Positions 32,915 to 42,130 of a DNA stretch of 64,000 bases are shown here, in pieces. The position numbers were made by a program, and so were the translations under genes. Below the pieces are notes generated by a model. It was not told the DNA's origin and made no database searches. It worked only from the letters and a program-made list of their open reading frames with translations. The DNA is taken from NCBI GenBank assembly GCA_949292785.1, contig CASFBK010000003.1:62001-126000 (forward strand), given 5' to 3'. Within the stretch, counting starts at the first letter, position 1, and every line of letters starts with the position of its first letter. This stretch comes from an uncultured Eubacteriales bacterium. GTDB lineage: Bacteria; Bacillota; Clostridia; Lachnospirales; Lachnospiraceae.

Positions 32915-34950
32915 TACATATCTTGGGAAATGTTTTGAATATTTTCTTCTGTCAGGTTTCTATACGGAAGTTCCATTTCTCTTCCATTTCCTACATAAGA
33001 CTCTATGCTTCCATCATTTGCTACACCGCTTCCCACCTCTTCATAAGTATTTGTATTTTTCTTATATTGATACATGGTATATGGGTATGCCTCCGGGTCG
33101 CCGCTCTGATTATGTGAGGCATCTGCTCTGATAAATCCGTTATCATAAAATGTCAATGCCGGAAATTCTATAAATTTCTGATAAAGTACTCCTGTCTCGC
33201 TATCATAGCCATATACTGCCTCTATCATCCCAGCCATAGAACTGGATGTGTATTTGATAATCAGTTCGTCTTCCCCATCTCCGTCAACGTCATATACTGC
33301 AAATACATTTTCCGACATCTCCCCCATCAACTCCACCTCAGTTCCATCCGGCCAGATGCGGTTTGTATAAAGGTTTTCCAGGGTAAGGATATAAGCCTCT
33401 CTTCTTCCCGCCATCATTCCCGCATCTACAATATCGGTCACTCTGTATCCGCCACTCTCCATCTTACGCAATGTTGCAACTTTCTGGGCGGGATTATGTA
33501 TTTCTTCCCCTGTATCATCCGAAAAACGTACACTATCAAACTCATATTCCACCTTTATTATATCGCCTTTTATCGTTGCCCTTTGAATGGTAACATAATT
33601 ACTGGTACTTGGTTCTGCTACACTATTATAGAACGTCTCTCCAAACACCTTCGCGTGTTCATAGCGGTTATTGTCCTCTTCTTTAAACTGATAATCCGTA
33701 AGTACAGAGATATAATTATTTATTTCTGCCAAACTGTACGGATTCCCTCTTTCTTCAATGGCTCCAATCGGATTAATGCCAAGATTTTCATACCCACCGG
33801 TCATGCCTACTCGAAACACCAGTGTTTCCAAAACGTCGATACTTACCTCGCCATTTGCCATACTTTGGGGACCATATGCCAGTGCAAATTCAAACTGCTC
33901 TTTGGTAAGTCCTCCTGCCAAAAGTTCCGGATATTGTGCATCCGTAACTTCCATTTCTACTTCTTCCGGTTCTGCTTCTCTGTTTTCCGCTTCTATTTCG
34001 TCTTCTTCCATATCAGCGTTTTCCTCTATATCAGTGCTTTCTCCCATATCGTTATCTTCTTCTACTACTGTCTGCTCCGGCGCATCATTCCTCTGGCTGT
34101 TTATTACCACGGCTGTTGTTCCGGCAGCTACAATGCAGACTCCAACTCCTGCCACGGTAAGTTTTCCTGCAAGTGTATGGATAAAGCCGCGCTTCACTGC
34201 GGCAGATGCTCCTTTTGCTCCTGCTGTTTTTAACAATGATTTCTGCGTAAGTGTCTTGATAATATTCTCTGACATTGCTTTTCCTGCTACCTCAAATGCC
34301 CCCTGTGCAGCCAAAGCCTGATTTTCGGACTGAAGCAGATATAAAATAAATGGTAACGGTGCAACAGTGTAAAGCTTGTATCCTTTTTTCTGCAATTCCT
34401 CTGCCCTAAATTTGATATTTTTTCTTCCGTAATTCAATCTAGACTTTACGGTATTTTCAGAACAGTCCAGTGCTTTTGCAATTTCACTGATACTCTGCCC
34501 CTCGATATGAAACATTAAAATACACAGTCTCTGTTCTTCCGGCAGCGTATCTATCAGCTCCCGCACAAGCTCCTGGGTCTCTTTTTGTGAATATGCAATT
34601 TCCGGCTGATTCTGTACATTCTCATCCTCTATCTGATACTCAAATGCTTCCCCATCCGAATCCTTCGCAACATCTGTAAAAAGCATCGAATTCTGTTTCT
34701 GCAATGCATTCTTTGCCGTATTTGCCACAATGATTCCCAGCCATGCTGGAAACTTCTCCGGATTTTCCAATGAGTCCAACTTTCCAAATGCCCGGATATA
34801 AGCATCCTGTACCACATCCTTTGCTGCTTCCTCATTCTGCATATATTTTAAAGCAAGATAATACTTACTTTTGTAAGTCTCTTCGTACAAAAAATTATAT
34901 CCGGCTTCCTCCCCACTCTTTGCTAATTCTACTGCTTCTGTGTAATTCAT
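32914..34950 (-). CDS. ECF sigma factor fused to a membrane and extracytoplasmic domain
   Basis: 678 residues. Sigma-70 region 2 (about 15-90) and region 4 (about 125-180, with LCILMFHIEGQSISEIAKALDCSENTVKSR split over the helix-turn-helix) make an ECF sigma factor. Then come a basic linker, one membrane helix (about 262-282), an acidic linker and a large outside domain (about 320-678) with an EF-hand-like DVDGDGEDE loop near 550. Ordinary ECF factors are about 180 residues and soluble. Here the sigma part stays in the cytoplasm while tethered, so signal sensing and transcription are on one chain; release by proteolysis is a possible mechanism. It follows a 49-codon gene with TAATG overlap. 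Confidence 0.85.
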   Translation of the reverse strand: MNYTEAVELAKSGEEAGYNFLYEETYKSKYYLALKYMQNEEAAKDVVQDAYIRAFGKLDSLENPEKFPAWLGIIVANTAKNALQKQNSMLFTDVAKDSDGEAFEYQIEDENVQNQPEIAYSQKETQELVRELIDTLPEEQRLCILMFHIEGQSISEIAKALDCSENTVKSRLNYGRKNIKFRAEELQKKGYKLYTVAPLPFILYLLQSENQALAAQGAFEVAGKAMSENIIKTLTQKSLLKTAGAKGASAAVKRGFIHTLAGKLTVAGVGVCIVAAGTTAVVINSQRNDAPEQTVVEEDNDMGESTDIEENADMEEDEIEAENREAEPEEVEMEVTDAQYPELLAGGLTKEQFEFALAYGPQSMANGEVSIDVLETLVFRVGMTGGYENLGINPIGAIEERGNPYSLAEINNYISVLTDYQFKEEDNNRYEHAKVFGETFYNSVAEPSTSNYVTIQRATIKGDIIKVEYEFDSVRFSDDTGEEIHNPAQKVATLRKMESGGYRVTDIVDAGMMAGRREAYILTLENLYTNRIWPDGTEVELMGEMSENVFAVYDVDGDGEDELIIKYTSSSMAGMIEAVYGYDSETGVLYQKFIEFPALTFYDNGFIRADASHNQSGDPEAYPYTMYQYKKNTNTYEEVGSGVANDGSIESYVGNGREMELPYRNLTEENIQNISQDM

Positions 34951-35099
34951 TAATCTTTTCCTCTCTTGTTTTTGCTACATTTACTCTTACCTTTTACTGT
35001 CTTGTATACTTCCTGTTTCACCTCTATATCTTCTTCATATTGGGTCATATCCTTTTTTATCACCCGAATAAGCCATTGTATCCAACTGATTTTTTTCAT
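34950..35099 (-). CDS. Small basic protein coupled to the ECF sigma factor (49 aa)
   Basis: 49 codons from an ATG at 35099 with GGAGGTGG 5-7 nt upstream, ending at TAA 34950-34952, which overlaps the sigma start by one base. The peptide starts MKKISWIQWLIRVIKK and ends in a Lys-rich stretch, an amphipathic helix likely to touch the membrane. The good ribosome binding site and the tight overlap argue for real translation; it could modulate or simply couple to the sigma factor. Confidence 0.6.
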   Translation of the reverse strand: MKKISWIQWLIRVIKKDMTQYEEDIEVKQEVYKTVKGKSKCSKNKRGKD

Positions 35100-35121
35100 T
35101 TTGCCACCTCCATTCTACTAC

Positions 35122-35150
35122 TAAGACAGATGAATGTGGCAAAAAAGTTT
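35122..35150 (-). promoter_or_regulatory. ECF-type promoter copy 1 (sigma operon)
   Basis: AAACTT (35145-35150), 17 bp, GTCTTA (35122-35127) on the minus strand. It shares AAACTTTTTT and the GTCTTA core with two other upstream regions in this locus and does not look like a sigma-A site. It suggests autoregulation of the sigma operon. Confidence 0.55.
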
Positions 35151-35168
35151 TATCGACATATAGATTTT

Positions 35169-35197
35169 ATTATATTTAATGCATTATGTACCGTCAA
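35169..35197 (-). promoter_or_regulatory. Sigma-A promoter of the sigma operon
   Basis: TTGACG (35192-35197), 17 bp, TATAAT (35169-35174), upstream of the ECF-type element, giving a basal supply of sigma factor. Confidence 0.6.
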
Positions 35198-35377
35198 CGT
35201 TTTTTTTGCATTGTTATTTTGAGACTTTATTTCCTGCAGCATCAGAGAACAGACAGAAGAATGCATCGGAAACGTTTGCTTTCTCCAGTGCTGATATTTC
35301 CGCCTGTAATTTATCTACTTTCTCCTGTAATTCTGCTTTCTTTTTCTCCTATTTCTAAAACATTTCAAATATGTTGC

Positions 35378-35908
35378 TTATTCCATTTTCATTTTTTTCA
35401 TTTTCTGTTGAAAAAACAATATCGGGTCTCGTTCTCCCTTTTCTACAAACTCTTCCGCCCAGGAAACCAGAATGCCTGCTGCTTCCTTAAAATCCTGCGG
35501 CGGCAGATTTCCTAATGTCTCCATAACACCCCAGCTCTGGGCAAACCACGCCGCGACCTCACAGGTATTGTATTCCTTCCCCTTTTTTTTGTTAAAATAC
35601 TGATTGCATTCTTTTATCTCCTGCTTCGTCAGTATCGGTTCACCACGCTCCGCAAAGATACAGGCTGTCGGCTTTTGGATTCTCCAGAATTTATGCTTTT
35701 TACAGATAATATCAGGGACATATGTTAAAAAGGAATTTACGTCAAAGACCTTAGATGCAGAATATTTTTCCCACCCATCTTCTGTTTTACAGTATTCTAC
35801 GCATGCTTCACGAATTGCCCGCTTTAAGTCAAAATCTTCTGTTGGTACTTCAAATTGCAATATTTCTGCCAACTTACCGTTATCATTTACTATAACCGTT
35901 TTTACCAT
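35378..35908 (-). CDS. Unknown protein, second gene of a putative sigma-target operon
   Basis: 176 residues, soluble, no signal or membrane helix; it contains VFDVNSFLTYVPDIICKKHKFWR and AAWFAQSWGVMETLGNLP segments without a known motif. It begins 33 bp after the zinc-ribbon membrane gene and should share its ECF-type promoter. The C-terminus is Lys/Met-rich (KMKKMKME). Confidence 0.6.
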   Translation of the reverse strand: MVKTVIVNDNGKLAEILQFEVPTEDFDLKRAIREACVEYCKTEDGWEKYSASKVFDVNSFLTYVPDIICKKHKFWRIQKPTACIFAERGEPILTKQEIKECNQYFNKKKGKEYNTCEVAAWFAQSWGVMETLGNLPPQDFKEAAGILVSWAEEFVEKGERDPILFFQQKMKKMKME

Positions 35909-35941
35909 TAACAGTCCTCCGCTATATGTTCCCTTTTCTTG

Positions 35942-36412
35942 TTAATGCAATGGATTTTTCTTTTCCTGCACAAATTTTACAATCCCCATAATTGAACCAA
36001 CAATAATTACCAGATTGCTCAGCATAATAAGAATTGCACCGATTCCCCAGCTTGCACCATATTCAATTACAGGGGAAAGGTCATGATATACTACATATAC
36101 ATTAAACAGTGCGGGAATAAAACTACACATACGCCCTTTTTTAAAATAACCAAGCAGTCCTGCAACTATTGAAATTATAATAATTCCAATTCCTTCTGCC
36201 CGCATATCCTGTAAATCACTCATAAACGAAATAGATTCTCCCATAAAAGTTACAGCGGGCATGAACGTTGCAATAATCGAAACAAGTGCACAACCTAAAA
36301 TCAACCATCTCAAATATTGCGTTCCTGTTTCCTTTCTTTTCACCGAAGAGCCACAGTTCGGGCAAATCACACTGTTTTCCATAACTTCTTTTCCACATTT
36401 TGTACAATACAT
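35942..36412 (-). CDS. Zinc-ribbon membrane protein
   Basis: 156 residues. An N-terminal zinc ribbon (CTKCG...CPNCG, residues 3-21) is followed by a basic linker and four membrane helices (about 33-52, 75-90, 98-115, 120-145). The same zinc-ribbon-plus-helices plan occurs at 59481 in this window. An ECF-type promoter 60-90 bp upstream makes it a candidate target of the tethered sigma factor. Confidence 0.7.
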   Translation of the reverse strand: MYCTKCGKEVMENSVICPNCGSSVKRKETGTQYLRWLILGCALVSIIATFMPAVTFMGESISFMSDLQDMRAEGIGIIIISIVAGLLGYFKKGRMCSFIPALFNVYVVYHDLSPVIEYGASWGIGAILIMLSNLVIIVGSIMGIVKFVQEKKNPLH

Positions 36413-36472
36413 AATCTTTTACCTCTTTTCTTTTGATTTTGATTTTTATTTTTGATTTTTTGCATTCATTAC

Positions 36473-36500
36473 TAAGACAAGATATGTTGAAAAAAAGTTT
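36473..36500 (-). promoter_or_regulatory. ECF-type promoter copy 2
   Basis: AAACTT (36495-36500), 16 bp, GTCTTA (36473-36478), matching the element before the sigma operon in both boxes. Confidence 0.55.
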
Positions 36501-36523
36501 TATTATTTTTATATTATTTGCAA

Positions 36524-37249
36524 TTATCTTAACCACTTTGGTGTTGATAATTTATCATTGATTTTCTTCAACTCATCCGCGTTTCTGTTCATAGCAGAAG
36601 TCTGATTATTTAAAGCTCCAACTGTTGACTGTGTCTGATTATTAATTGCTCCAATATTTGCCACCTGCATTCCAATACTTGCCACAGACAAAAGATTGTT
36701 AAGTTTTTGCTGTTTTATTGCCTGTTGCTGATTATCTTCCACTCGTCTCTGATGTAATGCAGTTTCATACAAATTAATTGCCTCTTTTATATTGTCCGCT
36801 CTATAGTTCTTAACTGCATTGTAAAAAAATTCTACCGCGTCAACAGAACAATAATTCTCCGGATACCATGTTCCGACCCGCTCGCCATACTCTGCCTGAA
36901 CTTGTTGCAAATCATTCAAAACAGCCTGTTCCTGTTTCTTTATTTCTTCATTTTCATTGTCAATTTTTTCATTTTGTACTTTGTAAAAATATTTTTTTGC
37001 AAAATAGCCGCCAACTCCGCCTAATATCGCTCCAATAGTAGGAATTCCAATACTACCAACCAATACTTCTCCTACCACTGCCATAGCAATAATAAAGAAT
37101 ATTCCTCCTCTTTTCATTCTCTTACTGTTTGGCAAATGTGATTTATATTGGTTTCTTACCCGCGTTAAACGCTGCTGTATATTTCCTAGTTTTCCAATAA
37201 TCGATACTGCATCCTTTAATCCATTTAATAACTCTTCTCTTGTTTCCAT
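36524..37249 (-). CDS. Membrane-hairpin protein of unknown function
   Basis: 241 residues. A basic N-terminus, two closely spaced hydrophobic helices (about 48-85, with VGSIGIPTIGAILGGVGGYF), a coiled-coil (about 90-125), a conserved-looking middle (WYPENYCSVDAVEFFYNAVKN near 130) and an Asn/Gln-rich C-terminus. This plan resembles clostridial proteins placed near ECF regulons, but I cannot name the family. Its upstream region carries the third ECF-type promoter. Confidence 0.6.
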   Translation of the reverse strand: METREELLNGLKDAVSIIGKLGNIQQRLTRVRNQYKSHLPNSKRMKRGGIFFIIAMAVVGEVLVGSIGIPTIGAILGGVGGYFAKKYFYKVQNEKIDNENEEIKKQEQAVLNDLQQVQAEYGERVGTWYPENYCSVDAVEFFYNAVKNYRADNIKEAINLYETALHQRRVEDNQQQAIKQQKLNNLLSVASIGMQVANIGAINNQTQSTVGALNNQTSAMNRNADELKKINDKLSTPKWLR

Positions 37250-37320
37250 AACTACTCTTTCCTTTCCTTGATAAAATTCTTTGTTCTTTTTGGTGTCTGT
37301 GGGATTTTTCTTTTCACTGC

Positions 37321-37348
37321 CATGACAATATAATTTTTAAAAAAGTTT
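37321..37348 (-). promoter_or_regulatory. ECF-type promoter copy 3
   Basis: AAACTT (37343-37348), 16 bp, GTCATG (37321-37326); the -35 side, AAACTTTTTT, is the same as in copies 1 and 2, the -10 side differs in the last bases. Confidence 0.45.
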
Positions 37349-37451
37349 TATATTTTTGCATTTTTCTTTTTTATTATACTCAGTATATTAAGTATAGTCA
37401 ACAAATTAAGTATGCTATCTTTTTTATGGAAATAAAAGTGAGGTGCTTATT

Positions 37452-37655
37452 TTGATTTCATACAAACCTTTCTATGATACTCTTTTTAAGAAAGATATGA
37501 CAGAATATGAACTGATATTTAAACATGGGATTTCTTCAAATACTCTTTATCGTATGAAAAAAGGAGAGGCTATTACCACCAAGACTCTGGACACTCTTTG
37601 TTTTATTCTTGATTGTGCGGTATCTGATATTATTGAATATCAGCCTCCCACGTAA
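37452..37655 (+). CDS. Small XRE-family transcriptional regulator
   Basis: 67 residues from a TTG at 37452 with GAGGTG upstream; the resulting MISYKPF start is typical of these small Cro/CI-like proteins. It holds a helix-turn-helix (MTEYELIFKHGISSNTLYRMKKGEAITTKTL) broken only by short loops and the ILDCAVSDIIEY end. It probably binds DNA as a dimer; no operator is obvious. It is divergent from the membrane gene at 37249 across a 200-bp gap. Confidence 0.75.
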   Translation: MISYKPFYDTLFKKDMTEYELIFKHGISSNTLYRMKKGEAITTKTLDTLCFILDCAVSDIIEYQPPT

Positions 37656-37713
37656 ATAACCGCTCCCATTTCTTACACATTGATGCAGCATAGTATTTTC
37701 TACAACGCAAAAA

Positions 37714-37754
37714 GCCACTGCAAAAGGTACATTTCAAATACCTTTTGCAGTGGC
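37714..37754. terminator. Terminator of the ribosomal operon, repeat copy 2
   Basis: A 16-bp stem GCCACTGCAAAAGGTA / TACCTTTTGCAGTGGC, 27 bp after the rplQ stop, with T residues on the minus side. Nearly identical to the hairpin at 32864. Confidence 0.8.
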
Positions 37755-37781
37755 TTTTACTGTATTACTTTTCCGATTCTC

Positions 37782-38318
37782 TTATACTAATTCAAGAAGA
37801 ACTTCTAAAGCACCGTCACCTTTACGCTGACCAATTTTAACGATTCTGGTGTATCCACCGTTACGATCTGCATATTTTGGAGCGATTTCGTCAAATAATT
37901 TGGTTGCGACATCTATTGTCTTGGTGTTCTTTTTCTTTCCTGCGTTTTCAGCTGGCACAGACTTTACAGTGTAAAGCACTTTGTTCATCTGACGTCTAGC
38001 ATGTAAACGGGAAGGAAGGTCTTTTTTGATCTTCTTTTCAACTTCATCATAAACAGTAACTTTCTTACCATCTACAACTTCTTTTACTCTCTTACCGTCT
38101 TTGTCCTTGCGGGCAACTTTAGCGGTTACAGTAACTTCTTCAAAGTTATCTTTTTCCTTTACAGCTAAAGCGATTAATCCTTCTGCTACTTTACGGATTT
38201 CTTTTGCCTTTGCTTCTGTGGTAACAATCTTACCATTGTTTAATAATGCTGTTACCTGGTTTCTGATTAAAGCTTTTCTCTGGTCAGAAGTTCTGCCTAA
38301 TTTTCTATATTTTGCCAT
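37782..38318 (-). CDS. rplQ: 50S ribosomal protein L17
   Basis: 178 residues from the ATG at 38318 ([17 protein letters not shown]); a longer frame has no ribosome site. It is longer than the usual 115-130 because of a charged insert (about 70-130) seen in clostridial L17 proteins. It sits at the peptide exit side of the large subunit. Last gene of the ribosomal cluster, followed by a strong terminator. Confidence 0.95.
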   Translation of the reverse strand: MAKYRKLGRTSDQRKALIRNQVTALLNNGKIVTTEAKAKEIRKVAEGLIALAVKEKDNFEEVTVTAKVARKDKDGKRVKEVVDGKKVTVYDEVEKKIKKDLPSRLHARRQMNKVLYTVKSVPAENAGKKKNTKTIDVATKLFDEIAPKYADRNGGYTRIVKIGQRKGDGALEVLLELV

Positions 38319-38536
38319 TTTAATAATCCTCCATTTGTGGAATATCTGACAATGCCCTTTGGTCTTACTTATCAAATATTATATACTTGTTTGTGTGCCA
38401 CTCATGAATCCACAGGGCTTCGCCTTTTGGTCTTACAAACCCTGCTCTAAATGAGTTTGGAATTATTCCCCGCCCGGAATAAAGCGGAACCTGCTTGAAC
38501 ATTAGCATTCTAAGCAGTAGCCCTTTCCGAAGAATT
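38319..38536 (-). other. 218-bp gap between rpoA and rplQ
   Basis: No gene seen. It contains a short hairpin TTATTCC-N6-GGAATAA (about 38463-38482) and no good promoter. It does not match the dispersed repeat found elsewhere in the cluster. Confidence 0.35.
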
Positions 38537-39496
38537 CTATTCTTCTCCGGGATTTAGCTGTAAGCCTAATTCCTTTAATTTTGCTAATACTTCTTCTAAA
38601 GACTTGCGTCCAAGATTACGAACCTTCATCATGTCTTCCGGTGTTCTGTTTGTCAGCTCCTCTACGGTGTTGATACCTGCTCTCTTTAAGCAGTTATAAG
38701 AACGAACGGATAACTCAAGTTCATCAATATTCATCTCAAGAACTTTTTCCTTCGCATTGTCTTCTTTTTCAATCATGACTTCTGCGGTTCTTGCATTCTC
38801 AGATAAATCAATGAACAGATTCAAATGCTCACTTAAGACTTTTGCTGCTAAACTTACTGCCTCATCCGGCTCTAATGTTCCGTTAGTATAAACATCTAAG
38901 GTAAGTTTATCATAGTCTGTAATCTGTCCCACACGAGTATTTTCAATTGACAGGTTCACACGCTCTACCGGTGTGTAAATAGAGTCAACTGCAATTACTC
39001 CGATTGGTACATCATCACTCTTGTTCTTGTCAGCGCTGACATATCCTCTTCCTTTGGTAATGGTTAATTCCATATATAATCTGGAATCAGCGCCACCATT
39101 TAAGTGAGCAATTACCAAATCAGGGTTTAAGACCTGGATATCAGGGTCAACCTGGATATCTGCTGCTGTCACTACGCCTTCGCCTTCAAATTCAATGTAA
39201 GCAACTTTAGACTCGTTTGTTGAGCTGGTGTTTCTCAATGCCAGATTCTTGATGTTCATGATAATTTCTGTTACGTCTTCCTTCACACCAGGAATAGAAC
39301 TGAATTCATGCAATACACCATCGATTTTTACCTGGCTGACTGCTGCTCCTGGCAAAGAAGAAAGCATAATTCTTCTTAAAGAGTTACCAAGGGTAGTACC
39401 ATAACCTCTTTCCAGGGGTTCTACAACAAATCGGCCGTACTTTTTGTCTTCTGAAATCTCAGCAATTTCAATTTTTGGTTTTTCAAAATCGAACAC
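38537..39496 (-). CDS. rpoA: RNA polymerase alpha subunit
   Basis: 319 residues. The N-terminal domain (1-230) with [21 protein letters not shown] makes the dimer that nucleates the core enzyme; the C-terminal domain (about 250-310, with [16 protein letters not shown] and [11 protein letters not shown]) contacts UP elements and activators. It follows rpsD by 41 bp in the alpha operon order. Confidence 0.97.
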   Translation of the reverse strand: MFDFEKPKIEIAEISEDKKYGRFVVEPLERGYGTTLGNSLRRIMLSSLPGAAVSQVKIDGVLHEFSSIPGVKEDVTEIIMNIKNLALRNTSSTNESKVAYIEFEGEGVVTAADIQVDPDIQVLNPDLVIAHLNGGADSRLYMELTITKGRGYVSADKNKSDDVPIGVIAVDSIYTPVERVNLSIENTRVGQITDYDKLTLDVYTNGTLEPDEAVSLAAKVLSEHLNLFIDLSENARTAEVMIEKEDNAKEKVLEMNIDELELSVRSYNCLKRAGINTVEELTNRTPEDMMKVRNLGRKSLEEVLAKLKELGLQLNPGEE

Positions 39497-39537
39497 TACA
39501 AAGTCCCTCCTTTTCGGGTATCGTTGCTCATTAATTA

Positions 39538-40131
39538 TTATTTAGAATACAACTCGACGATAAGCATTTCATCAACTGGAACGTCGATAACTTCTCTGCT
39601 TGGTAATTCCTTTACAGCACCTTTTAAGTTTTCCTGGTCAACATCTAACCATTCCGGTACTAATCTTCCAGCAGTTACCTCTAAAATATCTTTGTATCTC
39701 TGGGATCCTTTGCATTTTTCTTTGATTTCGATTGTATCTCCTGCTTTTACCAAATAAGAAGGAATGTTCACCTGTTTTCCGTTTACTAAAACGTGCTTGT
39801 GGTCAACAATCTGTCTTGCTTCTTTTCTGGTTCTTGCAAAACCTAATCTGAAGATTACGTTATCTAATCTGCTTTCCAGAATGATCATGAGGTTTTCACC
39901 AGTCATTCCCTTCATTCTGTCAGCCTTTAAATAATAGTTGTGGAAAGGTTTTTCCAACACACCATAAATAAATTTTGCTTTCTGCTTTTCTCTTAACTGA
40001 AGTCCGTACTCAGATACTTTCTTATTTGCTCTCTTTAACTGTCTGTTGGACTTTTTATCTATTCCCAAATAAATTGGATCTAAACCAAGAGATCTACATC
40101 TCTTAAGAACTGGAACTCTGTTTACTGCCAT
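39538..40131 (-). CDS. rpsD: 30S ribosomal protein S4
   Basis: 197 residues, normal length. The S4 RNA-binding domain (about 88-150) holds [20 protein letters not shown]. The N-terminus lacks the zinc Cys set. S4 starts small-subunit assembly and in many bacteria represses its own operon. It lies 19 bp after rpsK. Confidence 0.96.
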   Translation of the reverse strand: MAVNRVPVLKRCRSLGLDPIYLGIDKKSNRQLKRANKKVSEYGLQLREKQKAKFIYGVLEKPFHNYYLKADRMKGMTGENLMIILESRLDNVIFRLGFARTRKEARQIVDHKHVLVNGKQVNIPSYLVKAGDTIEIKEKCKGSQRYKDILEVTAGRLVPEWLDVDQENLKGAVKELPSREVIDVPVDEMLIVELYSK

Positions 40132-40150
40132 CTTAATCTATACCTCCTAA

Positions 40151-40546
40151 TTAGACTCTTCTACGTTTTGGTGGACGACATCCGTTATGAGGTACTGGAG
40201 TAACGTCTTTAATACTTGTTACTTCAAGACCACATGCCTGAAGTGCACGAATTGCTGCTTCTCTTCCTGAACCAGGTCCTTTTACCATTACGTCTACTGT
40301 TTTTAAACCATGTACAAGAGCTGCCTTTGTAGCAGTTTCTGCTGCCATCTGTGCAGCATATGGAGTAGATTTCCTTGAACCTCTAAAACCAAGACCGCCT
40401 GCACTTGCCCATGATAAAGCATTTCCTTCAGCATCTGTAATAGTTACGATTGTATTGTTAAAAGATGACTGAATGTGCGCCTGTCCGCGTTCAACGTTTT
40501 TCTTTACACGACGTTTTGTCACTTTTTTTGCAGTGTTTTTAGCCAT
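40151..40546 (-). CDS. rpsK: 30S ribosomal protein S11
   Basis: 131 residues with the typical [16 protein letters not shown]-like start (here [16 protein letters not shown]) and C-terminal [13 protein letters not shown]. It lines the platform near the mRNA exit. The gap to rpsM is 226 bp and is filled by the dispersed repeat. Confidence 0.96.
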   Translation of the reverse strand: MAKNTAKKVTKRRVKKNVERGQAHIQSSFNNTIVTITDAEGNALSWASAGGLGFRGSRKSTPYAAQMAAETATKAALVHGLKTVDVMVKGPGSGREAAIRALQACGLEVTSIKDVTPVPHNGCRPPKRRRV

Positions 40547-40599
40547 ATCTAAACTAACCTACTTTCTCATTCTTCTATATTTTCTTGTTACTTTTTTAT

Positions 40600-40770
40600 A
40601 AGGAAGTTCTGTTCACTAACGTTTTCGTTGGCTGTGAAACTTCACAAGGAAGTTCTGTTCGCTAACCTCAAGCAGCGCCAAAAGCGGGCTTGCATTCGCT
40701 AATCTCACAGAACGGCTTTCTCACTAACCTCAGGCTACGCTTTTCAGCTCGCCTTCGCTAAGTGTTCAAT
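40600..40770 (-). repeat. Dispersed intergenic repeat copy R1 (after rpsM)
   Basis: Begins at the rpsM stop (TAGGCATTGAACACTTAGCG on the minus strand) and runs to near rpsK. It contains several TTAGCGA units spaced about 30-40 bp. Related to R2 and R4, and less closely to R3 and R5. Confidence 0.65.
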
Positions 40771-40772
40771 GC

Positions 40773-41141
40773 CTACTTTTTCTTATTTGCTACTGTTCTC
40801 TTCGGACCTTTTCTGGTTCTTGCGTTGGTCTTTGTCTTCTGACCACGAACTGGAAGTCCTTTTCTGTGACGGATTCCACGATAGCATCCGATTTCCTGTA
40901 ATCTCTTGATGTTCAGTGCGATTTCTCTTCTTAAATCACCTTCTACAGTCTGGGAGTTATCGATTACTTCACTGATTCTCTTTACTTCTTCGTCAGTTAA
41001 ATCTCTGACACGAGTATCCGGATTAACATTTGCTTCTGCTAAGATACGGGTAGCACTAACTCTACCAATACCGTAAATATAAGTTAATCCAATTTCAACA
41101 CGTTTTTCTCTTGGTAAATCTACACCTGCGATACGAGCCAT
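40773..41141 (-). CDS. rpsM: 30S ribosomal protein S13
   Basis: 122 residues from the ATG at 41141 ([19 protein letters not shown] upstream). The helical N-terminus and C-terminal basic tail ([13 protein letters not shown]) contact the large subunit and P-site tRNA. The longer frame upstream is not coding. Confidence 0.96.
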   Translation of the reverse strand: MARIAGVDLPREKRVEIGLTYIYGIGRVSATRILAEANVNPDTRVRDLTDEEVKRISEVIDNSQTVEGDLRREIALNIKRLQEIGCYRGIRHRKGLPVRGQKTKTNARTRKGPKRTVANKKK

Positions 41142-41436
41142 GTGTGTTGTACACCTCCATTGATTTCTATTAAATATTAATTGGTATGTTCTCCATACCG
41201 GTATCATTGTGGCAAACCTGCAACTCGGTCCGTCAAACACGCGAAAAACAAACATATACAGCTACGGTTGCTCGTCCTGAAATGTGTGTATATCCTTGCT
41301 TTGTGTTAAAAATATTCTTTTTATACCTTTATTTTACTTTCCTCGGTATCAAAAAAGTAAAATCCGGCGGTATATTCCGGTTATTATGAATAGTGAGCAA
41401 CCCTTCCGGGTGTTTCACTACAGCCGCACATAAATT
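41142..41436 (-). other. Upstream region of rpsM
   Basis: No gene seen. It contains TTTACTTT/AAAGTAAA pairing (about 41335-41363) and a CCGGCGGTATATTCCGG hairpin, but no confident promoter. Confidence 0.35.
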
Positions 41437-41652
41437 GAATAAGTTCTGTTTGCCTAACGTTTGTTGGCTAAGAACTTTTTAAGGAAGTTTTGTTCGCTAA
41501 CCTTTTAGTTGGCTGTGAACTTTTACAAGGAAGTTCCGCTCGACTAACACGCTGTCGGCGCCAATATCAGGCTTGCCACCGCTAAGTCTCGGGAACAGGC
41601 TTCGCACTAACCTCAAGCTACGCCAAAAATGGGCTTGCTTTCGCTAAGTGCT
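41437..41652 (-). repeat. Dispersed intergenic repeat copy R2 (after rpmJ)
   Basis: Starts directly after the rpmJ stop (TAGAGCACTTAGCG on the minus strand) and extends about 215 bp. It shares long blocks with R1 (CTAACCTCAAGC..CGCC) and R4 (CTCGACTAACACGCTG). Confidence 0.65.
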
Positions 41653-41766
41653 CTAGCCTTGTCTCTGCTTATGTTTTGGATTCTCACAGATAATTCTGAT
41701 GCTTCCTTTTCTTTTGATGACTTTGCATTTTTCGCAAATAGGTTTTACTGATGATCTTACCTTCAC
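41653..41766 (-). CDS. rpmJ: 50S ribosomal protein L36
   Basis: 37 residues from a GTG at 41766 with GGAGGAATT upstream, ending at TAG 41653. It has the zinc set of Cys-bearing L36 (Cys11, Cys14, Cys27 and His32), so it is the zinc form. It lies between infA and rpsM as usual in Firmicutes. Confidence 0.95.
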   Translation of the reverse strand: MKVRSSVKPICEKCKVIKRKGSIRIICENPKHKQRQG

Positions 41767-41911
41767 AGCAATTCCTCCTTTCCCAATTGTAAAAGCCCCT
41801 GTTTTACGGCTTTCCCGCGATTTCCAAGGGTCTACTCCAAAAGTGTCCGAATAACATTATATCACCCGGCACCGGAAAAAGCAAGCAATTTCGGGGCTTT
41901 TTTCAACTTTA

Positions 41912-42130
41912 TTATTTATCTCTCCAAATGATTCTTCCTTTTGTTAAATCATATGGGGACATTTCAATAGTTACTTTGTCACCAGGTAAGATACGAATGA
42001 AATTCATTCTTAATTTTCCACTGATATGTGCCAGAATCTGATGACCATTTTCTAATTCAACCTGGAACATTGCATTTGGTAATTTTTCAACTACAGTTCC
42101 TTCTACTTCAATTACATCTGCTTTTGACAT
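41912..42130 (-). CDS. infA: Translation initiation factor IF-1
   Basis: 72 residues from the ATG at 42130 ([11 protein letters not shown]), the conserved length, with GGAGG upstream. OB fold with [18 protein letters not shown] and RIIWRDK. It binds the 30S A site during initiation. It overlaps the KOW-domain gene by 19 bp in another frame. Confidence 0.96.
   Translation of the reverse strand: MSKADVIEVEGTVVEKLPNAMFQVELENGHQILAHISGKLRMNFIRILPGDKVTIEMSPYDLTKGRIIWRDK

Noticed and set aside
33496-34321. Long plus-strand frames opposite the ECF sigma fusion
   Set aside because: Shadow frames; no ribosome binding sites, and the minus strand has clear sigma-factor motifs.
36473-36500. Sigma-A reading of the ECF-type boxes
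   Set aside because: No TTGACA/TATAAT at proper spacing; the shared AAACTT and GTCTTA boxes fit an alternative sigma factor better.
38463-38482. Dispersed repeat copy between rpoA and rplQ
   Set aside because: Only a small hairpin is present; the TTAGCGA units and flanking blocks of R1-R5 are missing.
41142-41255. N-terminal extensions of rpsM, rpsJ, rplC, rplQ and metN frames
   Set aside because: Conserved start residues and ribosome binding sites lie at the internal ATGs; the extensions read intergenic sequence or a neighbour.
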